Positions 8,725 to 14,086 of a stretch of DNA of 14,086 nucleotides are shown here, piece after piece (the stretch's first letter is position 1; the number at the start of each line of letters is the position of its first letter). The stretch comes from Deltaproteobacteria bacterium. Lineage in GTDB: Bacteria; Desulfobacterota; Syntrophia; Syntrophales; UBA5619. The stretch spans positions 1-14,086 of the forward strand of contig JAMDBG010000197.1 in NCBI GenBank assembly GCA_023487865.1, read 5' to 3'. The notes beneath the pieces are model-generated. The model saw nothing but the letters and a program-made list of their open reading frames with translations, was not told the DNA's origin and searched no databases. The position numbers and the translations under genes were made by a program.

Positions 8725-11430
8725 ATGGTTAAGTATGTGTATACCTTCGGCGGCGGAACCGCCGAGGGAACGGCAAGCGACAAGAATCTGCTGGGCGGCA
8801 AGGGGGCCAACCTCGCGGAAATGTGTTCCCAGGGGATCCCCGTACCGGCCGGCTTCACCGTCAGCACCGAATGCTGCACCGCCTATTACGCCGGCGGCTG
8901 CAAGCTCCCCGCCGAACTGACCGGCCAGGTCCTGGCCGCCCTGAAGAAGACCGAAGCGAACATGGGTATGATTTACGGCGACGCCGTCAATCCGCTTCTC
9001 ATTTCCTGCCGTTCCGGCGCCCGCTCTTCCATGCCCGGCATGATGGACACCGTCCTGAACGTCGGTCTATGCACCGCCACCATCCCCGGCATGATCGCCA
9101 AGACGGGCAATCCCCGCTTCGTCTGGGACTCCTACCGCCGGCTGATCATGATGTATGCCGACGTCGTGATGGAAAAAGCCGAAGGTCTGGAACCGGCGCT
9201 GGGCAAGGGCATCCGCAAGATCCTCGATGAAAAACTCGACGAGACCAAGCATGCGAAGGGCTGCAAATCCGACACGGATCTCACCGCCGACGACCTCAAG
9301 GCACTCGCCGCGGAGTTCAAGGCCCTGGTGGCCAAGCACCTCGGCAAACCCTTCCCGGACGATCCGATGGCGCAGCTCTGGGGAGGCATCGCCGCCGTGT
9401 TTAAGAGCTGGAACGGAAAGAAGGCCGTCTCCTATCGCCGCATCGAGGGCATCCCGGACGACTGGGGAACGGCGGTCAACGTCCAGGCGATGGTGTTCGG
9501 CAACATGGGCGACTCCTCCGCCACCGGCGTCGCTTTCACGCGCGATCCGGCCACCGGTGACAATAAATTCTACGGCGAGTGGCTGGTGAACGCCCAAGGC
9601 GAAGACGTCGTGGCGGGCATCCGCACCCCGAGTCCGATCAACGACGACACCAAGAACGAGCAGAACAGGCACCTCGTGAGCATGCAGCACGCCATGCCCG
9701 AAACCTACAAGGAACTGGACGCCATCCGCACCACGCTCGAGAGACATTTTACCGACATGCTCGACATCGAGTTCACCATCCAGGAGGGGAAGCTCTGGAT
9801 GCTGCAATGCCGCATCGGCAAGCGCACCGGCACCGCCGCCCTGAACATGGCGATCGACATGTTGGATGAGGGGCTCATCGACAAAAAAACCGCCGTCATG
9901 CGCGTGGCGCCCAAACAGCTCGAAGAGCTCCTGTACCCGATCATCGATCCGCGGACGGAGAAGGACGCCCACCTGCTCGTCAAGGGCCTTCCCGCCGGCC
10001 CGGGCGCCGCGTGCGGTGCCCTGGTCTTCACCGCCGAGGACGCCGTGGCCGCCCACCGCGCAGGGAAGAGCAGCATCCTGCTTCGGGAAGAGACGAATCC
10101 CGAGGACGTCGAAGGAATGCGCGCCGCCGCCGGCATCCTCACCGCGCGCGGCGGGATGACCTCCCATGCAGCGCTTGTCGCCCGCGGCTGGGGGAAGTGC
10201 TGTATCGTCGGCGCGGGAGGGTTGCATGTGGACGCCAAAACCAAGACGGCGCGGATCACGGGCTCCGCGACCGTCCTGAAGGAAGGCGATATCGTGACCC
10301 TCAACGGCACCAAAGGCCATGTCTATATGGGCTCCCTGCCGATGATGGACGCGACCGAGAATCCGCGCTTCCAGCGCTTCATGACGATGGCGGACACATT
10401 CCGGACGATGGGCGTCCGCACCAACGCCGACACGCCGGAGGACGCCAAGGTGGCCCGGAGTTTCGGCGCCGAGGGCATCGGCCTGGTCCGCACGGAGCAC
10501 ATGTTCTACGGCGAGGGGTCGGATCAGCCCCTCTTCTACCTCCGCAAGATGATCCTCAGCAACACCGCCGAAGAGCGCAGGGCCGCCCTGAACGAGCTCT
10601 TCCCCTTTGTCAAGGCCTCTCTGAAGGGCACACTGGAGGCGATGGAAGGCCTGCCGGTGACCATCCGCCTCCTCGACCCGCCGCTGCATGAATTCGTGCC
10701 GCAGGGAGTCGAAAAGCAGGCCGAGCTGGCCCGCGCACTGGGCATCAGGGTGGAGGACATCAAGAAGCGGGGCGAAGCGCTCCATGAAACCAACCCGATG
10801 ATGGGACACCGGGGCGTCCGTCTCGGCGTCACCTATCCCGAAGTGAGCGAGATGCAGACCGCCGAACTGACCAAGGCGGGCAAGAAGTGCGTTCCGGAGA
10901 TCATGGTCCCGGTGACCTGCGACGTCTCCGAGATCGAGGTCACCAAGAAGATCACGGACCGCGTCCATGCCGAGATCCTCAAACAATTCGGCCTTGCCAA
11001 GCTGGATTACAAGTATGGTACGATGATCGAAATCCCGCGCGCCGCGCTCCTCTCGGACCGGATGGCGAAAGCCTGCGAATTCTTCTCCTTCGGCACCAAC
11101 GACCTGACCCAGCTGACGTTCGGATTCAGCCGCGACGACATAGGCGGATTCATGAATGAATATCTCGACCAGAAGCTCCTCGCCGCCGATCCCTTCCAGA
11201 CCATCGACCGGGACGGTGTCGGCATGCTCATCCGGATGTCCGTCGACAAGGGCCGCGCCACACGCCCGGACCTCAAGATCGGCATCTGCGGCGAGCAGGG
11301 GGGAGATCCGGCCTCCGTCGATTTCTGCTATGAAACCGGCCTGACCTATGTGAGCTGCTCGCCGTTCCGCGTGCCCATCGCCCGCCTCGCGGCGGCCCAG
11401 GCGGCCCTCAAGGCCGGCAGGAAGAAATAG
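8725..11430 (+). CDS. ppdK: Pyruvate, phosphate dikinase
   Basis: Interconverts pyruvate, ATP and phosphate with phosphoenolpyruvate, AMP and pyrophosphate; in anaerobes it feeds gluconeogenesis or runs towards ATP. At 901 residues it is of normal length. Order: N-terminal ATP-binding domain (NLLGGKGANLAEM, RSGARSSMPGMMDTVLNVGL), central phosphohistidine domain (TARGGMTSHAALVARGWGKC, catalytic His481), and C-terminal PEP/pyruvate barrel (GTMIEIPRAALLSD, FFSFGTNDLTQLTFGFSRDD, catalytic Cys878 in VSCSPFRVPIARLAAAQAAL). One oddity is GICGEQGGDP, with Gln858 where I recall His in most family members. AAGGAGA upstream supports the start. It is probably a single-gene unit, between the lemA terminator and its own 3' hairpins. 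Confidence 0.97.
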   Translation: MVKYVYTFGGGTAEGTASDKNLLGGKGANLAEMCSQGIPVPAGFTVSTECCTAYYAGGCKLPAELTGQVLAALKKTEANMGMIYGDAVNPLLISCRSGARSSMPGMMDTVLNVGLCTATIPGMIAKTGNPRFVWDSYRRLIMMYADVVMEKAEGLEPALGKGIRKILDEKLDETKHAKGCKSDTDLTADDLKALAAEFKALVAKHLGKPFPDDPMAQLWGGIAAVFKSWNGKKAVSYRRIEGIPDDWGTAVNVQAMVFGNMGDSSATGVAFTRDPATGDNKFYGEWLVNAQGEDVVAGIRTPSPINDDTKNEQNRHLVSMQHAMPETYKELDAIRTTLERHFTDMLDIEFTIQEGKLWMLQCRIGKRTGTAALNMAIDMLDEGLIDKKTAVMRVAPKQLEELLYPIIDPRTEKDAHLLVKGLPAGPGAACGALVFTAEDAVAAHRAGKSSILLREETNPEDVEGMRAAAGILTARGGMTSHAALVARGWGKCCIVGAGGLHVDAKTKTARITGSATVLKEGDIVTLNGTKGHVYMGSLPMMDATENPRFQRFMTMADTFRTMGVRTNADTPEDAKVARSFGAEGIGLVRTEHMFYGEGSDQPLFYLRKMILSNTAEERRAALNELFPFVKASLKGTLEAMEGLPVTIRLLDPPLHEFVPQGVEKQAELARALGIRVEDIKKRGEALHETNPMMGHRGVRLGVTYPEVSEMQTAELTKAGKKCVPEIMVPVTCDVSEIEVTKKITDRVHAEILKQFGLAKLDYKYGTMIEIPRAALLSDRMAKACEFFSFGTNDLTQLTFGFSRDDIGGFMNEYLDQKLLAADPFQTIDRDGVGMLIRMSVDKGRATRPDLKIGICGEQGGDPASVDFCYETGLTYVSCSPFRVPIARLAAAQAALKAGRKK

Positions 11431-11436
11431 ATGAAC

Positions 11437-11503
11437 TTCCCTGCGGCATTCCGCAGGGAATCCCGGGGGGGAGGTCATTCTCCCTCCCGAGAATTTTCTT
11501 TCA
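11437..11503 (+). terminator. Tandem hairpins ending the ppdK transcript
   Basis: Seven bases after the ppdK stop there is a ten-base perfect stem with a four-base loop (11437-11446 with 11451-11460). A second stem, GGGAGG (11469-11474) with CCTCCC (11483-11488), is followed by a broken T-run (TTTTCTTT, 11494-11501). Together these make a plausible terminator. Confidence 0.65.
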
Positions 11504-11543
11504 GGAAATTTGACCCGTAGAGACGCATGCCGAAAATAACCCC

Positions 11544-11571
11544 TTGACATTTTTCCTTTCCTGAATATAAT
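11544..11571 (+). promoter_or_regulatory. Strong sigma70-type promoter, unit 1
   Basis: Perfect TTGACA (11544-11549) and perfect TATAAT (11566-11571) with 16 bases between. The predicted start is near 11578. No large gene follows; the transcript meets a terminator after about 100 bases. Confidence 0.75.
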
Positions 11572-11577
11572 AATGAC

Positions 11578-11680
11578 AACTTTTTGACTTGGAAATATCT
11601 TGTAGACCTTCCCCGATAGAGAAGTGAAAGATGATCTCCAAGCCCTGTCACATGACCTGTGTGACGGGGTTTTTTGTTTT
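11578..11680 (+). ncRNA. Candidate structured small RNA or attenuator leader, unit 1
   Basis: A ~100-base predicted transcript between the promoter at 11544 and the terminator at 11643. The first part can fold into a closed domain: CTTGGA (11588-11593) pairs with TCCAAG (11637-11642), continued after a small internal loop by ATC (11597-11599) with GAT (11633-11635). An inner hairpin CTTC (11608-11611) with GAAG (11621-11624) lies within. The closing helix ends at the base before the terminator stem, as in riboswitches with a transcriptional expression platform or in stand-alone small RNAs. It matches no RNA family that I recognise. A 34-codon gene follows about 95 bases after the T-run and could be what it controls. 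Confidence 0.5.
11643..11680 (+). terminator. Intrinsic terminator of unit 1
   Basis: A ten-base stem (11643-11652 with 11660-11669, one T-G pair, loop of seven) followed directly by TTTTTTGTTTT (11670-11680). Confidence 0.9.
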
Positions 11681-11774
11681 AGGGAACAGGAAGGAAACGG
11701 AACGAATGGTTGACCGGAAACAAGATATTCTCAAGTTAATATAAGAAGTTAAAAAATAAGAAAGGAGAACGGAA

Positions 11775-11879
11775 GTGAAAAAGGTAGAAGTGGTATCACT
11801 CTTTACAATGTTATCGATTCCGACCATGACGGTAGATCCGATTATTCAGACCATTGTAAAGGTATTGGCGTACATCTAG
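11775..11879 (+). CDS. Possible small protein of 34 residues, unknown function
   Basis: Too short for ordinary gene calling. GTG start at 11775 with a good ribosome binding site AAAGGAG seven bases upstream; stop TAG at 11877. The protein begins MKKVEVVSLFTMLSIPTMTV and ends DPIIQTIVKVLAYI. It is largely hydrophobic with a basic N-terminus, so it could be a small membrane or secreted peptide. Its only good upstream promoter is that of unit 1, beyond a strong terminator, so expression may need read-through. An A/T-rich TATAAG near 11740 lacks a good -35 box. A hairpin at 11921-11947 lies downstream. I do not recognise the family, and it may not be translated. Confidence 0.4.
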   Translation: MKKVEVVSLFTMLSIPTMTVDPIIQTIVKVLAYI

Positions 11880-11920
11880 GAATCTACATTCATTTATTCT
11901 GAGAAACAGGCTTATTCTAT

Positions 11921-11947
11921 GGGGACGAGGGGTCCTTCCCTCTCCCC
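11921..11947 (+). repeat. GC-rich hairpin after the small reading frame
   Basis: GGGGACGAGGG (11921-11931) pairs with CCCTCTCCCC (11938-11947) with a single bulged base and a six-base loop. Five Ts follow only nine bases later (11955-11959), so it is at best a weak terminator for the small reading frame. Confidence 0.45.
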
Positions 11948-11968
11948 AGATAAGTTTTTGGACTGCAC

Positions 11969-12003
11969 GGGTTTATATCATCACCCCGTGATGAAAAAAA
12001 CCC
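11969..12003. repeat. Long near-perfect inverted repeat
   Basis: Two 16-base arms (11969-11984 and 11988-12003) are complementary at 14 of 16 positions around a CCC loop; the core CATCAC/GTGATG is perfect. It is not followed by a T-run on either strand. It could be an operator, a stable RNA hairpin, or a relic of a small repeat element. Between here and 12300 I see no supportable gene; reading frames there lack ribosome binding sites and family resemblance. Confidence 0.5.
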
Positions 12004-12301
12004 TTTCCAGCCTCCCCATAAAAGCCAATGTTCCGCCGCCGACTGAAAATCGCAGGGATCACTTCTCTGCTTTTCGCATAAATGCCGGCCACGGCTGCGG
12101 CAATCCCGACTACCCCTGGGAAACCAACCCCGCAGCCCCGGTTCAAATCCGTGCCTCAACAGGTTGCTGGATGTCAGGATCACTTACCCGGATGTCATTC
12201 CCTTCCCGGGTATTCTGAAAATTTGGAACGACCGGTTCCATTGTGAGCCCACATCCCGAATCAGGGTGAAAAGATCTTCCGATTTTATGGTGAAAATCAT
12301 C

Positions 12302-12330
12302 TTGACATGCCGGAACGCTTCTCTTATTCT
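12302..12330 (+). promoter_or_regulatory. Sigma70-type promoter, unit 2
   Basis: Perfect TTGACA (12302-12307), 17 bases, then TATTCT (12325-12330), the same box pair and spacing as the predicted carB promoter. The predicted start is near 12337, about 165 bases before the gene at 12503. Confidence 0.65.
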
Positions 12331-12336
12331 CGTCGA

Positions 12337-12451
12337 CATTAAAGCCGGTTCTTATCCGGGCAGGAAGAGATTTTTTGTTTATTCATTGACTTCTCCGGAA
12401 AGTTTCCGTTAATTTCACCTTCCAGCCGGTAAACGGAAACGCCGGTTTTTT
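12337..12451 (+). ncRNA. Candidate attenuated leader or small RNA, unit 2
   Basis: A ~115-base predicted transcript from the promoter at 12302 to the T-run at 12446-12451. It ends only about 50 bases before the zinc-ribbon gene, with no obvious second promoter between. The arrangement therefore reads as a leader whose terminator controls the zinc-ribbon/RraA operon, or as a separate small RNA. An alternative shorter pairing (CCGG 12426-12429 with CCGG 12442-12445) competes with the main terminator stem, and CCGG repeats occur near its 5' end. No known family recognised. Confidence 0.4.
12395..12451 (+). terminator. Intrinsic terminator/attenuator of unit 2
   Basis: GTTTCCGTT (12402-12410) pairs perfectly with AACGGAAAC (12432-12440). 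After a small internal loop the helix continues as CCGG (12395-12398) with CCGG (12442-12445). TTTTTT (12446-12451) follows immediately. Confidence 0.75.
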
Positions 12452-12502
12452 CGTGGTTCCATCATCACTGACCTGTGTGCAACTCGGCTGGGGAGGGATG
12501 TT

Positions 12503-13123
12503 ATGACCCTTATCAATCTGGAAGATGCGAAAGTGTCATATGAAGGCCAGATGCTTCCCGCCATCAACCTGATCGGCAAACTGCAGACGCAACTTCGCGA
12601 GGCGGCATCCCGGATGACTGCGATAGCCAAAACACTGGAGGATCTTCAGACTGAACTGCTCAATTCCCATACCGTTGAGGTGAAGCTGACACTTTCCAAA
12701 AAAGATTACAGCACATTGAGGTCCCTGGGCGGCACGGATGACACGGAGAGGATCCACAAAGCCGTCATGAGCGTCATTCATCCCGAAGAAACGGAAAATG
12801 GTTCGGGTTCGGGCGAATCCGGAACGGCAGTGCCCCGCGTTGGAGACAATCCGGCACCGCCTCCGGTGGAATCCCGATCAGAGATGACAAAATCCTCGGA
12901 ATCCATCCCGCTCCCCCATCCAGAGGCTGCCGGGCAAGACTTCCGGGGGCAGCCGATTGCCGCAGAAACAGCGATAAAAAAGAAATTGATCACCAAATGT
13001 CCCACATGCCAGTCCCTGATTGATCTGCCTGACGCATCAAGCGACCAGTGGCCTGTTGAGCTCAAATGCGGCAACTGTGGATCCAGGTGTTTGGTGAAAC
13101 CCAGTTTTCGGATACCGCAATGA
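12503..13123 (+). CDS. Uncharacterised protein: coiled coil, RHH-like segment and C-terminal zinc ribbon
   Basis: A 206-residue soluble protein of no family I recognise. Residues about 1-55 are helical with heptad-like spacing (INLIGKLQTQLREAASRM). Residues 57-92 (VEVKLTLSKKDYSTLRSLGG then TERIHKAVMSVI) look like a beta strand plus helix resembling a ribbon-helix-helix unit. Residues about 97-155 are a low-complexity Ser/Pro/Glu linker. Residues 166-192 form a zinc ribbon with CPTC (166, 169) and CGNC (189, 192). This could make a DNA- or RNA-binding regulator, but that is inference. Start supported by GGGAGG upstream. The RraA-like gene follows 17 bases after the stop, so the two are probably one operon. 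Confidence 0.8.
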   Translation: MTLINLEDAKVSYEGQMLPAINLIGKLQTQLREAASRMTAIAKTLEDLQTELLNSHTVEVKLTLSKKDYSTLRSLGGTDDTERIHKAVMSVIHPEETENGSGSGESGTAVPRVGDNPAPPPVESRSEMTKSSESIPLPHPEAAGQDFRGQPIAAETAIKKKLITKCPTCQSLIDLPDASSDQWPVELKCGNCGSRCLVKPSFRIPQ

Positions 13124-13140
13124 AATAGGGAGATCTTTAT

Positions 13141-13866
13141 ATGAAAAAAATGACTCAACGGCAGATGTTGGAGGCGCTCAAAGATTATGACACCCCTTCG
13201 ATCACCAATGTCCTGGCTACGTATCCGGCGAACCCCCTCTGCCTGGGGCTGTACAATCCCTGGACAGAGAATTGGTATACCGATCAGACGATCCGCTGCA
13301 TGTACCCCGAACTGGGGCGAACCGTGGGTTATGCAGTGACTTGCGTTTACGGTCTGCCTGATCCGGGCTTCAACCGGCTTACCTTCATGGATGTCATCGA
13401 TGCGCTCGACGCCTCACCGAAGCCGACGATCCTGGTGCTGCAGCAGAAATTCCCGCCTGAAATCGCGGGTAAGGTAGGCCTGTCGGGAGGCAATATGACA
13501 TCGGCGATGAAGGCGGTGGGCTGTCTGGGGGTGATCTCCAACGGTCCGTCGCGCGACCTGGACGAGATCCGGCCGATGAAGTTCCAATACATGCTGACCG
13601 GTGTAACCGCAGGGCATGGCGCCATGGCGGTGTACGCAGTGAACGTGCCGGTATCCGTTGGGGGCATGGATGTGTGTCCGGGCGATATCATCCACATGGA
13701 TGAGGACGGGGCGGTCAAATTTCCCGCGGACAAGCTGGAGGCTGTGCTGACAAACGTGCAGGCCTTGCAGAAACAGGAGGCCGACCGCATGGGACGGTTG
13801 CAGAAGGCCACCTCGGCAGCCGAAGTACGCGCCATTTTCGGCGGGCAATCCTACGCAAAAAAATAG
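13141..13866 (+). CDS. RraA / HMG-aldolase family protein
   Basis: A 241-residue protein of the RraA-like fold, which includes the RNase E inhibitor RraA and 4-hydroxy-4-methyl-2-oxoglutarate or oxaloacetate-cleaving aldolases. The core is SGGNMTSAMKAVGCLGVISN followed by GPSRDLDEI: Arg138 and Asp139 match the pair that binds pyruvate and metal in the aldolases. The usual Asp-Gly before them is Asn-Gly here, and the usual Gly-Glu-Leu is replaced by Gly-Asn-Met. The later VPVSVGGMDVCPGDIIHMDEDGAVKFP is the typical C-terminal strand region. The N-terminal insert (YPANPLCLGLYNPWTENWYT) makes it longer than E. coli RraA. ATG 13141 has AGGGAGA eight bases upstream. I cannot separate aldolase from other roles. 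Confidence 0.85.
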   Translation: MKKMTQRQMLEALKDYDTPSITNVLATYPANPLCLGLYNPWTENWYTDQTIRCMYPELGRTVGYAVTCVYGLPDPGFNRLTFMDVIDALDASPKPTILVLQQKFPPEIAGKVGLSGGNMTSAMKAVGCLGVISNGPSRDLDEIRPMKFQYMLTGVTAGHGAMAVYAVNVPVSVGGMDVCPGDIIHMDEDGAVKFPADKLEAVLTNVQALQKQEADRMGRLQKATSAAEVRAIFGGQSYAKK

Positions 13867-13888
13867 CGCAGCGAACAAACAATTTCTC

Positions 13889-13917
13889 TTGACTTTTTGT
13901 CCGCCATGCCATATGAG
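13889..13917 (+). promoter_or_regulatory. Sigma70-type promoter, unit 3
   Basis: TTGACT (13889-13894), 17 bases, then TATGAG (13912-13917), starting 22 bases after the RraA-like gene. The predicted start is near 13922-13924; the transcript meets a terminator within 100 bases. Confidence 0.55.
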
Positions 13918-13921
13918 GGCG

Positions 13922-14017
13922 GCACAGCGGGAATTTACAGGTCAATTGCTCCGCTATACAAATGTGCTAAAGTGCCGGAGATGGATCACGGACCCGCGCT
14001 TTGGCGCGGGTTTTTTT
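13922..14017 (+). ncRNA. Candidate leader RNA or small RNA, unit 3
   Basis: A ~95-base predicted transcript ending at the terminator at 13992. AGCGG (13926-13930) pairs with CCGCT (13951-13955). GGCAC (13921-13925) can pair with GTGCC (13972-13976) outside it, although that arm begins at or just before the predicted start. CTCC (13949-13952) with GGAG (13977-13980) is a competing helix. The stretch ATACAAATGTGCTAAAG faintly recalls SAM-II riboswitches, but the required pseudoknot pairing is not convincing. It is either a small RNA or the leader of a gene beyond the right edge. Confidence 0.4.
13992..14017 (+). terminator. Intrinsic terminator of unit 3
   Basis: Eight-base perfect GC-rich stem (13992-13999 with 14004-14011, loop TTTG) followed by a seven-T run (14011-14017). 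It would also end transcripts reading through from the RraA-like gene. Confidence 0.9.
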
Positions 14018-14086
14018 ATTATCCGGCAGGCAACGGGGCAGCGGGAAGGCTGTTCCTGTTCATGATAGGGTAAACCAATTCACTAT

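Noticed and set aside
9067..11550. An 827-codon open frame on the minus strand opposite ppdK
   Set aside because: The plus strand encodes an unmistakable, complete PPDK. The antisense frame is an artefact of GC-rich codon bias and resembles no protein.
12085..12165. tRNA-like T-loop GGTTCAAATCC at 12140-12150
   Set aside because: The T-stem has a mismatch, no matching 5' acceptor strand lies at the right distance, and no anticodon arm is evident. At most a relic; more likely chance.
11919..12412. Two open frames of 99 and 82 codons (11919-12218 and 12164-12412)
   Set aside because: Neither has a ribosome binding site or recognisable composition, and they overlap the hairpins and the unit 2 promoter.
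11653..12479. An 11-base direct repeat TGACCTGTGTG at 11653-11663 and 12469-12479, near units 1 and 2
   Set aside because: A shared 11-mer is expected by chance several times in 14 kb, and the two copies sit in different structural contexts.
13972..14011. GGAGATGG resembling the start of the fluoride riboswitch (crcB motif)
   Set aside because: The rest of that motif (the TTCGCC-type partner and the downstream conserved segment) is absent, and the following stem is the plain terminator.
13981..14073. A possible leader peptide starting ATG 13981 with Trp, Phe-Phe and Tyr-Tyr codons
   Set aside because: The ATG directly abuts GGAG, leaving no spacing for ribosome binding. The Phe codons come from the terminator T-run itself, whereas attenuation peptides precede the terminator.

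Overview
The window is GC-rich bacterial chromosome carrying mainly housekeeping genes. The gene content (CarB, a polar amino-acid ABC importer, a TPM/nucleotidyltransferase/LemA cluster, a bacterial-type pyruvate phosphate dikinase) and the protein style suggest an anaerobic deltaproteobacterium-like organism (Desulfobacterota, perhaps Syntrophales). That placement is inferred from memory of the families and was not searched. No phage genes, insertion sequences, CRISPR arrays or convincing tRNA/rRNA genes were seen.

Layout. (1) 1-2818, minus: carB, entering its last (MGS) domain at the left edge and broken by one missing base near 1895. A sigma70-like promoter and a hairpin-bearing leader lie upstream. 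(2) 3216-6189, minus: a four-gene polar amino-acid ABC importer (binding protein, permease, ATPase, permease). It has its own promoter, an intrinsic terminator/attenuator after the binding-protein gene, and a one-base frameshift inside that gene. (3) 6339-8583, plus: a secreted or membrane-anchored TPM-domain protein, a nucleotidyltransferase-like protein with an altered DxD motif, and LemA, ending in a terminator. (4) 8725-11430, plus: ppdK, followed by tandem hairpins. (5) 11461-12502: about 1 kb with no large gene. It holds a strong promoter driving a ~100-nt terminated RNA, a possible 34-codon gene with a good ribosome binding site, two long hairpins, and a second promoter/terminator unit. 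(6) 12503-13866, plus: an uncharacterised zinc-ribbon protein in an operon with an RraA/HMG-aldolase-like protein. (7) 13889-14017: a third promoter/terminator unit before the right edge.

The parts most worth a second look are the three compact promoter-to-terminator units, which are candidate small RNAs or riboswitch/attenuator leaders. The first folds into a closed domain abutting its terminator. Next come the unknown zinc-ribbon/RraA pair and the degenerate nucleotidyltransferase set between TPM and LemA. Two clear frameshifts and one possible one, in otherwise intact genes, look more like base-calling or assembly errors than gene decay, but this needs reads to decide.
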